NCBI GenBank assembly: GCA_029237695.1
Contig: JAQRGA010000042.1
Span: 186,001 to 250,000, forward strand
Source: Conchocele bisecta
Taxonomy: Eukaryota; Mollusca; Bivalvia; Lucinida; Thyasiridae
DNA length: 64,000 bases
Direction of reading: 5' to 3'
A program made the position numbers and the translations under genes. Shown one piece after another: positions 32,492-41,654 of the stretch. The notes beneath the pieces were generated by a model. That model saw only the letters and a program-made list of their open reading frames with translations, did not search any database and was not told the origin of the DNA. The number at the start of each line of letters is the position of its first letter. The stretch's first letter is position 1.

Positions 32492-33230
32492 AGACTCAAG
32501 TTTTAGGTTTTAAGATTTAGAGTTTAATTTTTCTCTCTTAGTTTTTAAAGGCTATTTATCTACTGGTTTCTATTTATGAACTACGGATCACAAAATATCA
32601 GCCACTAATAACCAAGTTATCTTTTTGTCAGGTGATCTTTTAATATAGAAAAAGTATTTACTAACATAAAAAATCATAAATATAACAAAAATTTTATTAT
32701 CCTTTGTTATTCTATTTGCAATATTGGACATTTTAGTTTCATCATATCTTGTTTTAATTTATTCTGCATTTATAATCATTAACATAGTTCCTGCAATATC
32801 AAACATACTAGAAGTATTTGAAATCTCCAATACATACTATGGGAGTTTTTTACCACTCAAAAAATAAAAATCTATATTTCTTGAAGCAAATTTAGAAACA
32901 AAGAAATGTATAATATATCACTCAATTCAGAAAGATGGCAGGGATGTAAAATTATCTTTCATAAGTTAATTTATAACAATTAGGATGAGAGGTATTAAGA
33001 TGTAAAAAGGCTATGATAAGAAATTTAAACGTAAGGTTGCCATAGAAGCAGTAAAAGAGTAAGAAATACCGGCTGAGATTTCACCAAAATATTTATTCTT
33101 ATTTTTAAATATATTAACAGCACTGCGACTACACTTTGTATTCCAGATACTTAAAGATTAATCATTTAAAGTAAAAATAGTTAGCAGTAATAAAATAGCA
33201 ATAATCAATAATTGTTTTCTAAAATAGATA
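32492..33230. other. 739-bp gap: eroded DNA with IS3 scrap
   Basis: Apart from an IS3 OrfA scrap at 32999-33090, there is a plus-strand hydrophobic frame without a start (about 32666-32868, ending NTYYGSFLPLKK) that looks like the tail of a dead membrane protein. Nothing else is recognisable. Confidence 0.4.
32999..33090 (+). pseudogene. IS3-family OrfA remnant with two nonsense codons
   Basis: ATG is followed immediately by TAA, then KGYDKKFKRKVAIEAVKE, a second TAA and EIPAEIS. This is the N-terminal HTH start of IS3 OrfA transposase subunits (K-x-Y-x-x-E/K-F-K-x-K-V-A-x-E-A). Both stops are one base from lysine or glutamine codons. The rest of the element is gone. Confidence 0.65.
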
Positions 33231-33698
33231 TTAATGAAATTTTCCTAAATATTTTACAATAGATTTTTGTCTTTTACCTTTAATAATGGCAATAATTCTC
33301 ACCCACAAATAAGGACGTTTTTTGGTAAGAGAATTATTCATAATATGGCAGGTTAAAGATGCCATACCGGCTCCACGCCGGGTTAGCCCCTTCATTGAAT
33401 TACTGGTTATTACTTTTCGGCCTTTACCTGATTTTGTGCGGGTAGCAATACACTCCATTGTAACTGAAGATTTTGTAGCACCTATAAGATCGGAGTCCCA
33501 TTTTGCCTTAATATATAATGCAGGACTGTATGTATCACTTCTAACATCAATTTTTAGATTTTTTATACCCTTATTACGGTAAGCAATTTTTTTAGAAAAA
33601 GGGCTTTTATTTTTTTGAAATATTTTGTACCAATAAAAACTAGAGTATCCGCCGACAGCCAAAAGTATAAAGGCAAGAAAAATTCCGAAACTTTTCAT
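33231..33698 (-). CDS. membrane-anchored protein of unknown function
   Basis: 155 residues. An N-terminal hydrophobic segment (GIFLAFILLAVGGYSSFYWY) acts as signal anchor. The remainder is basic and beta-rich (KIDVRSDTYSPALYIKAKWD; WVRIIAIIKGKRQKSI), suggesting an extracytoplasmic beta domain. No family recognised. It lies 28 bases downstream of trpB on the same strand and may be cotranscribed, but no link to tryptophan synthesis is evident. A GGAGTAAAT site precedes the ATG. Confidence 0.6.
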   Translation of the reverse strand: MKSFGIFLAFILLAVGGYSSFYWYKIFQKNKSPFSKKIAYRNKGIKNLKIDVRSDTYSPALYIKAKWDSDLIGATKSSVTMECIATRTKSGKGRKVITSNSMKGLTRRGAGMASLTCHIMNNSLTKKRPYLWVRIIAIIKGKRQKSIVKYLGKFH

Positions 33699-33726
33699 AT
33701 TTACTCCAAAGTTTTAGTTTATTATA

Positions 33727-34932
33727 TTATATTTTTATTTTCTCCATAACTTGGTTTACGTCTTTATCGCCTCTACCGCTTAAATTTATAATAACAAGCT
33801 GATCTTTACTGTAATTTTTTAAGTTTTTAATTGCCCAAGCTATAGCGTGGCTGCTTTCAAGTGCCGGCAGAATACCTTCATACTTATTCATTACCTGAAA
33901 AGCTTCTAATGCTTCAGCATCTCCAATATGATCATATTCCACCCTTTTGAAATCATTGAGTAAAGCATGCTCAGGGCCGACAGCAGGATAGTCAAGTCCG
34001 GCAGAAATGGAGTGTGTATTGCCAATCTGACCATTTTTATCCTGCAAAATATAAGTTTTTGTTCCTTGTAGTACACCTAATTTACCACCGGAAAACCGTG
34101 CAGCATGTTCTCCTAAATTCTCCCCTATTCCGCCAGCTTCAACTCCTATCATTTTAATATTTTTGTCGTTTAAAAAAGGATAAAAAAGTCCAATTGAATT
34201 ACTTCCGCCGCCAACACATGCAGCAAGAAGATTAGGAAGCTTACCTTCAAGTTCAAGTATCTGTTTTCTTGCCTCAATTCCAATGATACTTTGAAAATCT
34301 CTAACTATCATTGGAAAAGGATGAGGGCCTAAAGCAGAACCCAATATATAGTGAGAAGTTGAAGAATTAGCAATCCAATCTCTGATTGCTTCACTTACAG
34401 CTTCCTTAAGCGTTTTTTGACCGGCAGAAACAGCCCTTACTTCAGCTCCCATCATTTTCATTCGGAATACATTTTGTTTCTGTCTTTCGATATCAACTTC
34501 ACCCATATAAACAACACATTCAAACCCAAATCTGGCAGCTACCGCAGCAGTTGCAACTCCATGCTGCCCCGCACCTGTTTCTGCAATAATTCGCTTTTTA
34601 CCCATTCTTTTTGCCAATAAAATTTGTCCTAAAGCATTATTTATTTTATGAGCACCTGTATGGCATAAATCTTCTCTTTTCAAATAAATTTTAGGGCCGC
34701 CAATATATTTTGTTAGCATCTCAGCATAATACAAAGAAGTTGGACGTCCAACAAAATGTTTTAAATAATATTTGAATTCATTTATAAATTTAAGATCATT
34801 TTTAGAAGTTTCGTAAACCCCTTTCAGTTCATTTAATGCAGGTACAAGTGTTTCAGGTACAAATCTACCACCATATATGCCAAAATAACCTTTATCGTCA
34901 GGATATAAACCGGTAATATATTTTTCATTCAT
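33727..34932 (-). CDS. trpB: tryptophan synthase beta chain
   Basis: About 401 residues from ATG 34932 ([13 protein letters not shown]), preferred over a TTG four codons upstream. It has the N-terminal [20 protein letters not shown] lysine in [40 protein letters not shown] and the C-terminal LSGRGDKD. It condenses indole with serine. No trpA is adjacent; trpC lies 1.2 kb downstream on the same strand, separated by IS scraps and an unrelated gene, so the trp operon has been broken up. Whether trpA exists elsewhere is not visible. Confidence 0.95.
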   Translation of the reverse strand: MNEKYITGLYPDDKGYFGIYGGRFVPETLVPALNELKGVYETSKNDLKFINEFKYYLKHFVGRPTSLYYAEMLTKYIGGPKIYLKREDLCHTGAHKINNALGQILLAKRMGKKRIIAETGAGQHGVATAAVAARFGFECVVYMGEVDIERQKQNVFRMKMMGAEVRAVSAGQKTLKEAVSEAIRDWIANSSTSHYILGSALGPHPFPMIVRDFQSIIGIEARKQILELEGKLPNLLAACVGGGSNSIGLFYPFLNDKNIKMIGVEAGGIGENLGEHAARFSGGKLGVLQGTKTYILQDKNGQIGNTHSISAGLDYPAVGPEHALLNDFKRVEYDHIGDAEALEAFQVMNKYEGILPALESSHAIAWAIKNLKNYSKDQLVIINLSGRGDKDVNQVMEKIKI

Positions 34933-35051
34933 TATATAGACCAAAGTTTTATTTTTAAAAATAAGTTATTAAAAATAGATATTTTAAGATATATATTCAA
35001 ACAGTATTAATATACTTTATATTATATTTATGTTTAAAAAGGAGAGTAAGT

Positions 35052-35474
35052 ATGATTAAAAACTGCATTTTTTGTAAAATTATTAATAAAGAAATTAATG
35101 ATGTAAGTGTAGTATATGAAGATAAACTTATTATTGCGTTTTTAAGTAATGCCCCAATTAATATAGGTCATACAATTATTGCATTAAAAAAACATTTAAA
35201 TAATATATCTTCAATGGATGAAAATCTTGCCGGCAGATTACTCTATATTGCGACCCGTATAGGAGTTGCAGTAAGAAGAGGACTTGATGCCGACGGCTAT
35301 AATATATTTTCTGCTGACGGCTTTTGTGCCGGTCAGGATATTCAACATGCATACATAAATATGATTCCTAGATTTATAGATGACGGATTTACTTGGAATT
35401 GGAGAGTACTTGAAACAGATAACAATAGAGGTACAATTACAGAACAAATCAAAGCAAAACTAAAAATTGATTAG
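35052..35474 (+). CDS. HIT-like protein lacking the histidine triad
   Basis: 140 residues with a typical HIT start (CIFCKIINKEI, YEDKLIIAFL, INIGHTIIALKKH). The active-site strand should read H-x-H-x-H-x-x; here it is QHAYINMIPRF, keeping only the first histidine. The catalytic central histidine is replaced by tyrosine and the third by asparagine, so nucleotide hydrolase activity is unlikely. It may be a binding-only homologue or a gene beginning to decay. AAAGGAGAG site before ATG. Divergent from trpB. Confidence 0.85.
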   Translation: MIKNCIFCKIINKEINDVSVVYEDKLIIAFLSNAPINIGHTIIALKKHLNNISSMDENLAGRLLYIATRIGVAVRRGLDADGYNIFSADGFCAGQDIQHAYINMIPRFIDDGFTWNWRVLETDNNRGTITEQIKAKLKID

Positions 35475-35761
35475 TTAATTTTGGATTTCATATTTTAGAA
35501 TTTAGATATAAATTTAATAAGAGATTGATTTAGAATATTTATGAATTTTGCATTAAATTTATTTATTTTTATGACTGGTTATTCAGGTTTGTATACTGCA
35601 AACACAAACAACTGGCTATTTTCACTTATTCATACTATTATCAAGCATTTAATGCCTACAGTGCAGCCTAAAATTATTCTTATACGCTATTTTAAAATGA
35701 TAGTCAAAGAACTACAATACAAAAATAAGGTCACTAATTTCTTAATTTTTAGAGGTTCAAC

Positions 35762-37093
35762 ATGGCAACTGAAAAGAAAAAAATATTCGTATTGGATACA
35801 AATGTAATTCTCCATGACAGCTCCTGTATTTATCATTTTGAAGGTAATGATATAGTTATTCCAATCACCGTAATTGAAGAGTTAGACAAATTTAAAAAAG
35901 GTAATGATACTCTTAATTATCATGCAAGAGATTTTTTAAGAGCACTTGATGGTTTAGCAGGTGACAAACTTTTTGAAGACGGCATAAAAATAGGTTCCCA
36001 ACAAGGGAAAATAATGGTCAAGCTTGAAGTACCTGAAAACAGGGATTTAACAAATAATTTTAGATCGGATATCCCTGATCATCATATATTAAATACCGCA
36101 TATTGTATTTCAAAAGCTGAAAGTGATAGAGATGTAATTCTAGTTTCTAAAGATGTAAACTTAAGATTAAAAGCCAAAGCTTTAGGCATGGTTGCACAGG
36201 ATTATAAAACAGATCAGGTAAGAAATATTTCAAAGTTATATAAAGGTAGAAGAGATGAAGAGAATATTCCTGAAGCAGTAATTAACCAAATGTATCAGGA
36301 ATCTGGAGAAGCTCCAGCTAAAGACCTCAAATTAAAAGAAAAACTTTATCCAAATGAATTTTTAATACTTAAAAACGACAAAAAATCTGCACTTGCTGTT
36401 TATGATAAGTCAACAGATATGATTAAACATGTAGATAAAATGTCAGGTTATGGAATAGTACCAAGAAATGCTGAGCAAACATTTGCACTGCATGCACTGC
36501 TTGACCCAAAAATCAGATTGGTTACTCTTTCAGGTAAAGCAGGAACAGGAAAAACATTGCTTGCGTTGGCAGGAGCATTGGAGCGTCAAAAAGATTATAT
36601 GCAGATATTAATGGCAAGACCTATTGTAGCATTAAGCAATAAGGATCTTGGATTTCTTCCGGGAGACGTAAAGTCTAAACTCGATCCTTATATGCAGCCT
36701 CTTTATGATAACTTAAGTGTTATTCAGCATCAATTTTCAGAACGTGACTCCAAAAATACTAAAATTAAAGATTTCCTTGATGATAAAAAGCTGGTTATTT
36801 TACCCCTCTCATACATAAGAGGAAGAAGTTTAGTAAAAGTATACTTTATTGTAGATGAAGCACAAAATTTAACTCCACATGAAATAAAAACAATTATAAC
36901 AAGAGCTGGAGAAGGAACTAAAATTGTATTTACAGGAGATATTAATCAAATAGATCATCCATATTTAGATACACACTCTAATGGACTTAGCTACCTTATT
37001 GAAAAAATGCAGGGACAGGAACTATATGCTCAAGTTTATCTTGACAAAGGAGAACGTTCTGATTTAGCAGACATAGCCAGTAATTTATTATAA
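35762..37093 (+). CDS. PIN-domain PhoH-family ATPase (PhoH2/YlaK-type)
   Basis: 443 residues. The N-terminal PIN ribonuclease domain (about 8-150) starts FVLDTNVILHDSSCIYHFE and shows acidic residues VIEELDKFK, DVILVSKDVNLRLKA. The C-terminal PhoH domain has Walker A GKAGTGKT (about 258-265), ARPIVALSNKDLGFLPGD, Walker B YFIVDEAQNLTPHE and FTGDINQIDHP. PIN-PhoH proteins unwind and cleave RNA. AGAGGTTCA lies before the ATG. An overlapping 88-codon frame upstream is a shadow. Monocistronic. Confidence 0.93.
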   Translation: MATEKKKIFVLDTNVILHDSSCIYHFEGNDIVIPITVIEELDKFKKGNDTLNYHARDFLRALDGLAGDKLFEDGIKIGSQQGKIMVKLEVPENRDLTNNFRSDIPDHHILNTAYCISKAESDRDVILVSKDVNLRLKAKALGMVAQDYKTDQVRNISKLYKGRRDEENIPEAVINQMYQESGEAPAKDLKLKEKLYPNEFLILKNDKKSALAVYDKSTDMIKHVDKMSGYGIVPRNAEQTFALHALLDPKIRLVTLSGKAGTGKTLLALAGALERQKDYMQILMARPIVALSNKDLGFLPGDVKSKLDPYMQPLYDNLSVIQHQFSERDSKNTKIKDFLDDKKLVILPLSYIRGRSLVKVYFIVDEAQNLTPHEIKTIITRAGEGTKIVFTGDINQIDHPYLDTHSNGLSYLIEKMQGQELYAQVYLDKGERSDLADIASNLL

Positions 37094-37227
37094 GTAATTA
37101 GGGGCTGAGATTTGGGGGATAGGTGTTAGGAAAATTAGGAAAAATTGATAATTGAAATCTATGAATTTTAAATTAAATTCTAATAGTAGGATATTTAATA
37201 AAAATTCTAAAACCTGAGTTATCTTTT

Positions 37228-37740
37228 ATGAATGAGCAATATGTTTTAAATAAAATAATGTCACTGGAGCAGGCAGTTCTTTGGAGAAAAAACCTCAAAG
37301 AATCAGGAAAAAAGTTAGTAGTGACGAATGGTTGTTTTGATATATTTCATCGTGGTCATGCTACATATCTAATGAAAGCAAGAGCACTTGGTGATGCTTT
37401 ACTACTCGGCATTAATTCTGATAATTCTGTTAAAACCTTAAAAGGTTCTAAAAGACCTATTAATAATCAAAGTGACAGGGCATTTATTATGGGATGTCTA
37501 CCATTTATTGATGCTGTCGTTATATTTGATTCTCTGAGATGTGATAGTCTACTCGAAGCAGTTAAGTCTGATATTTTTGCAAAGGGCGGAGATATTACAA
37601 TTGAAACTCTTCCTGAAGAAGAAAGAAATATTCTTCAATCATCTGGCTGTAAAATAGAATTTATTCCTTTTTTAAAAGGATTTTCATCAACATCTGTTAT
37701 AGATAAGATGAAAGAAATTAGGCCTATAAGTGTAAAGTAA
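37228..37740 (+). CDS. rfaE2: heptose-1-phosphate adenylyltransferase (RfaE2)
   Basis: 170 residues, the stand-alone nucleotidyltransferase half of HldE. The start of the fold is VTNGCFDIFHRGHATYL, with HxGH (HRGH) ATP-binding motif; the middle has LLLGINSDNSVKTLKG and RAFIMGCLPFIDAVVIFD; FAKGGD follows. It makes ADP-heptose for LPS core and, with waaF at 57762, indicates a heptose-containing envelope. A kinase half (RfaE1) is not in the window. Confidence 0.93.
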   Translation: MNEQYVLNKIMSLEQAVLWRKNLKESGKKLVVTNGCFDIFHRGHATYLMKARALGDALLLGINSDNSVKTLKGSKRPINNQSDRAFIMGCLPFIDAVVIFDSLRCDSLLEAVKSDIFAKGGDITIETLPEEERNILQSSGCKIEFIPFLKGFSSTSVIDKMKEIRPISVK

Positions 37741-37804
37741 CAAAGATATTTCACTTTGTGATGGCCTAAAGTTATCATATTAAACGCTGTATATTTTTCA
37801 ATTT

Positions 37805-38629
37805 CTATAAATTGAATTTACGGTATAGGTCGGGTCTTCTATGCTTTAACAGTGGAAGCCTATTTCTTGTATTGACAAGCACCTTTGAGTTTAGCGAAGA
37901 ATAAATTATCTCTTCCCCAATACCTGCTTCAGCCAAAATTCTGCCCCACGGATCAATTACCATGGAATGTCCATAAGCCTGATAGAAAGCTCCCATATCT
38001 CTAGCCGGAGAAGCAGCTAACAAATAAACCTGATTTTCAATTGCACGGCATCTGAATATTATATTCCAATGAGCCCTGCCTGAAATAAGATTAAAAGCAG
38101 CCGGAACAATTATTATTTCAGCACCCTGTGATGCCAAATAACTTGCCATTTCAGGAAACCTTATATCATAGCATATCAGAATACCTATTTTAGCAAGAGG
38201 GGTTTCAACAATATTTAAACTTTCTCCATAATTAAAAACTTTTGATTCTTTTATTCTAAATTCTTCAAAATTAACATCATATAAATGAGACTTGTTATAT
38301 TCTAATAAAACTTTTCCTTCAGGTGAAATAAGATATGATCTGTTAAATCTTTTATCACCAATCTTCTCAACTAAACTCCCTGTGCATAAATGTATTTTAT
38401 TATCTGCTGCTATCCCTGATAAAATATCCAAAGTTTCATGATTAGACTCCTCAAGTTTTGGAATGGCTCTTAACTCATAGGGATGATAAAATATTTCAGG
38501 AAGAACTACTAATTCAGAACCGCCGGCCACAGCTTCTTCAATCATCAATTTTATTTTTTCTATTGATTCACTTTTATCCCTTGAAGGTCTGTTTTGACAA
38601 ATAGCAATTTTAATATTTTTCATAATCAT
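37805..38629 (-). CDS. carbon-nitrogen hydrolase (nitrilase superfamily, omega-amidase-like)
   Basis: 274 residues. The Glu-Lys-Cys triad is visible as VVLPEIFYHPYE, LEYNKSHLYDV and GILICYDIRFPEMA; later SPARDMGAFYQAYGHSMVIDPWG is typical of the omega-amidase/Nit branch. Likely substrates are alpha-ketoglutaramate or damaged glutathione (deaminated form), judged from family only. ATG 38629 has AGGAT six bases before it; ATG 38623 is an alternative. No operon partner. Confidence 0.9.
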   Translation of the reverse strand: MIMKNIKIAICQNRPSRDKSESIEKIKLMIEEAVAGGSELVVLPEIFYHPYELRAIPKLEESNHETLDILSGIAADNKIHLCTGSLVEKIGDKRFNRSYLISPEGKVLLEYNKSHLYDVNFEEFRIKESKVFNYGESLNIVETPLAKIGILICYDIRFPEMASYLASQGAEIIIVPAAFNLISGRAHWNIIFRCRAIENQVYLLAASPARDMGAFYQAYGHSMVIDPWGRILAEAGIGEEIIYSSLNSKVLVNTRNRLPLLKHRRPDLYRKFNL

Positions 38630-38999
38630 TTTATCCTAAATAATAAATTATAGCACTATTCGATCATAATAAAGGGAGAGATCCCCCTGCTGAACTAATA
38701 TCATGGATAATAATTTTATAAAAATTATTAAGCTTAGGTAGAATTTTGTCTTTCAAAATAAATTAATTTCAACATATACTAAAGCTGAATTATTTTTTAA
38801 AAGATATTAACTAATCTATAATATTAGTTTAATATACAATATGATTAAATATAAAAATTTTCTATTAGGAGCCAAAATATTAAATCTTATTTATTTACAT
38901 CATCAGGATGATTTATAGTGAAAACTTTGCTTAGATTAAATCTCCTAAAATAAATTTATTGTGGATTATAACTACTTTATCACAGAACTAAATTTAAAA
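38630..38999. other. 370-bp gap
   Basis: Highly AT-rich. It contains upstream regions of the divergent-free minus genes only; no ORF, RNA or clear repeat is visible. Confidence 0.4.
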
Positions 39000-39947
39000 T
39001 TAATAAGTAAAAAAGATTTTTTCAGTATTTTGAATAACACATCTTTCACCAAAGGCTACGCTTATTCTAGGATAAGTGTGTCCAAATGGAATATTCATAA
39101 TGACAGGTCCATCAATAAATTTTGAAAAAAAACTAAATAATTTTATTCTCTCTTTTTGGTTGCCACATCTTGTAAAATAACCACAGAGCAAACCTGATAT
39201 TTTATTTAAAATACCTGCATGGTGTAAATGTGTCAAGTATCGATCTATTTTATAAATAGGCTCATTGATATCTTCAATTAGTAAAATTTTATTCTCTAAA
39301 TCAGGCATAAAATTAGTCAGGAGTAATGTCATTAAAACAGATAGTGTTACCGGTATAATTTCAGCCTTAGCAGATCCTTTTTTTATTGTTAGTAATTTTC
39401 TCTGATACTTCTTAGGTTCAATAGGTTGTTGTTTTATTTTTTTTTCAATAAGAGAATTATAGATACTATTTAATGAAAAGTTATCATTACTAATTTTATG
39501 TAATTGGTTAAACATCGGAGCTGAAATAAGTTTTGAAACTCCTTTTGAATACATGCCTAAATGCAATGCAGTCAAATCGCTATAGCCTAAAAAAGGGATA
39601 TTCCTAGATTTTAATAATTCCCAATTTAAATAAGGAAGAAGCTGTGCAGAACCAAAGCCGCCTTTAGCTGAAATAATAAGGTCAATATTTTTATCTTTCC
39701 AACATGAATGAATGTCATCAATCCTATTTTTAATACTTGAAGATAGGTAATCTATTCCGTCATTATTTAATACATTAGATCCAATTTGTACTTCATAGCC
39801 CAAAGATTGAATAAGTTTTAATGAAGTATTTAGATTATTTTTATCCGGAATTCCTGCAGGAGCAATAACTGCTATTTTTTTTATATAATGTGGAAATAAA
39901 TTCATATTATAAATATTAAAATAATTATTAATTTTGAATAACTTCAT
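39000..39947 (-). CDS. LD-carboxypeptidase (peptidase S66)
   Basis: 315 residues. It begins, after a 20-residue lead, with KIAVIAPAGIPDKNN; AKGGFGSAQLLPYLNW and FLGYSDLTALHLGM carry the nucleophile serine (GYSD). The acidic member lies in ILLIEDINEPIYKIDRYL and the histidine in IPFGHTYP. The enzyme removes the terminal D-alanine from murein tetrapeptides during cytoplasmic recycling. The N-terminal lead suggests that the true start may be the second methionine (about residue 15, MNLFPHYIKK). Stand-alone gene. Confidence 0.88.
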   Translation of the reverse strand: MKLFKINNYFNIYNMNLFPHYIKKIAVIAPAGIPDKNNLNTSLKLIQSLGYEVQIGSNVLNNDGIDYLSSSIKNRIDDIHSCWKDKNIDLIISAKGGFGSAQLLPYLNWELLKSRNIPFLGYSDLTALHLGMYSKGVSKLISAPMFNQLHKISNDNFSLNSIYNSLIEKKIKQQPIEPKKYQRKLLTIKKGSAKAEIIPVTLSVLMTLLLTNFMPDLENKILLIEDINEPIYKIDRYLTHLHHAGILNKISGLLCGYFTRCGNQKERIKLFSFFSKFIDGPVIMNIPFGHTYPRISVAFGERCVIQNTEKIFFTY

Positions 39948-40396
39948 TATAATTACAAAACCAGTTTATACAATATTTTGTGGTACGAAATACAATGATA
40001 TTTTAATTATCTCAAATTTTTAGAAATCTATCCTTTAAATAATTGAGTAAAGTAAATAGTGAAATTCCCGTATAAAATTTTAATGGTAAAAAAATAAAAG
40101 AACTTCTTACTAAAGGTGCTGTTAATATTGCCAATCCAGCTAAAATTTGTGACTGTAGCTTGGATTATCATGAATAATTTTATTAGGAGTAAAAAATTGT
40201 ATATTTAATATATTAAGGTAAATATCATTGAGCATAAATAACATACAATTATTTATATTCTGTACTTAAAATATTTGATAGGTAGAAAAGGTTTTTATTA
40301 TATATTATATGCATAATTCATATAGTAGAATTTTTTTTTTTAATATATCTAGATAACATATTCAATATAAATATAGAATAAACATTATGGAGAAAT
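39948..40396. other. 449-bp gap before small lipoprotein gene
   Basis: AT-rich with no recognisable gene. A short stretch near 40085-40150 reads like coding sequence (KELLTKGAVNIANPAKIC) without a start, perhaps a scrap. The end supplies the promoter of the lipoprotein gene at 40397. Confidence 0.3.
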
Positions 40397-40573
40397 ATGA
40401 TGAAACAAATCGTAACAATAATAACACTGTTTATAATAGTTACCTTGTGTGGTTGTGATGGAGTACCTCAGCAGGTGTTGCAAGAAAAACTCGATAGTGT
40501 GCAAAGTGAACTATATGATGTTCAGTCTAAAATGGATGATTTAGAATCTGCAATTTATGATTTGCATAACTAA
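40397..40573 (+). CDS. tiny Lpp-like coiled-coil lipoprotein
   Basis: 58 residues, too short for routine ORF calling. MMKQIVTIITLFIIVTLCGC is a lipoprotein signal with lipobox LCGC (cysteine at residue 20). The mature part is a polar coiled coil with hydrophobic residues at heptad positions (LQEKLDSVQSELYDVQSKM, then DDLESAIYDL). GGAGAAAT sits six bases before the ATG. Size, lipid anchor and coiled coil recall Braun-type Lpp, but the terminal lysine that links Lpp to murein is absent (ends LHN), so a covalent link is unlikely. Monocistronic. Confidence 0.75.
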   Translation: MMKQIVTIITLFIIVTLCGCDGVPQQVLQEKLDSVQSELYDVQSKMDDLESAIYDLHN

Positions 40574-40761
40574 TCACTGCATATATACCCATTAAAAAAT
40601 TTGGCGTGTCCTATATTATGTATTAAACTGATGTTATAGATTAATCAATATTTTACTAAAAATAATTATTTGATGAAAGATTTTTTCTTAGAAGGATAAA
40701 AATTTTATAAAAATAACCTATAAATTTTTATAGTAAATAGGTCATTTTATTTATAAAATTA

Positions 40762-41577
40762 TTATTTTTCTTCGCCTAGTTCAGTAGCTTTTTTGGCAGA
40801 AGTTGTAATTCCTTCGATTATTGAAGAACTAAAACCTTCATGTTCCATCCTGTTTAATCCTGCAATTGTACAACCCATCGGCGTTGTTACTTTGTCAATT
40901 TCAAATTCAGGGTGTCTACCTTTAGTTAAAATAAGTGACGCAGCGCCTTTGGCTGTCTGTGCTGCCATTGAAATAGCCATCTCAGAATGAAATCCAACTT
41001 CAATTCCTCCTTGTGAAGCGGCTCTTATCGCACGCATAAAAAAGGCAGTTCCACATGCACATAAAGCAGTAGCTGCAGGCATAAGGTTTTCTTTAATTAT
41101 TACAGTTTTTCCCACAGTGTCAAATATAGAAGCTACTTTTTCTTTTGAGCTGTCTTTTACTTTATCAAAAGCTATACAGGTCATTGATTCACGAATAGCA
41201 ACAGCAGTATTGGGCATAACTCTAATAATGTCAACATCATTGCATAATATAGATTTAATATGATCTACTTTAAAACCTGTAATAATAGAGATGAGAGTGT
41301 GCTTTTCCGAATTTAAATCATTCTTTATTTCTTCAAATACCTGGTTAGCATGATGTGGCTCAACAGAGACAATAATTATGTCAGATTTTTTGACTGTATC
41401 AATATTATTGCTGCTAATTTGAAATCCTTTTTCCTTCATTAATTGAAGTTTTTCGGGATGCAAATCTGCAAGTATGATATTTGCTATTTCAAACTCTTCT
41501 GATTCAAATAATCCATTTGCTATGGCAGTACCGATTTTTCCTGCTCCTATAATTCCTATTCTATAATTTTTTTTCAA
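40762..41577 (-). CDS. proC: pyrroline-5-carboxylate reductase
   Basis: 271 residues. Rossmann motif IGIIGAGKIGTAIANGL at the start; IIVSVEPHHANQV, IIRVMPNTAVAIRESM and the C-terminal catalytic segment TTPMGCTIAGLNRMEHEGF are all present (usual form PGGTT.xGLxxLE, here slightly variant). It makes proline from P5C with NAD(P)H. No proA/proB nearby. ACGTATACC leads; AGGAGGTATAC is seen just before ATG on the minus strand. Confidence 0.93.
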   Translation of the reverse strand: MKKNYRIGIIGAGKIGTAIANGLFESEEFEIANIILADLHPEKLQLMKEKGFQISSNNIDTVKKSDIIIVSVEPHHANQVFEEIKNDLNSEKHTLISIITGFKVDHIKSILCNDVDIIRVMPNTAVAIRESMTCIAFDKVKDSSKEKVASIFDTVGKTVIIKENLMPAATALCACGTAFFMRAIRAASQGGIEVGFHSEMAISMAAQTAKGAASLILTKGRHPEFEIDKVTTPMGCTIAGLNRMEHEGFSSSIIEGITTSAKKATELGEEK

Positions 41578-41654
41578 CGTATACCTCCAGAATATTTTGT
41601 TTATTCAGCTGGTTCTTAATTTTAAATATACCAATTATATATAATAAATAATAA

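Noticed and set aside
35541..35807. 88-codon plus-strand frame before phoH
   Set aside because: Overlaps the PIN-domain start in another frame, lacks a ribosome site, and has no family pattern.
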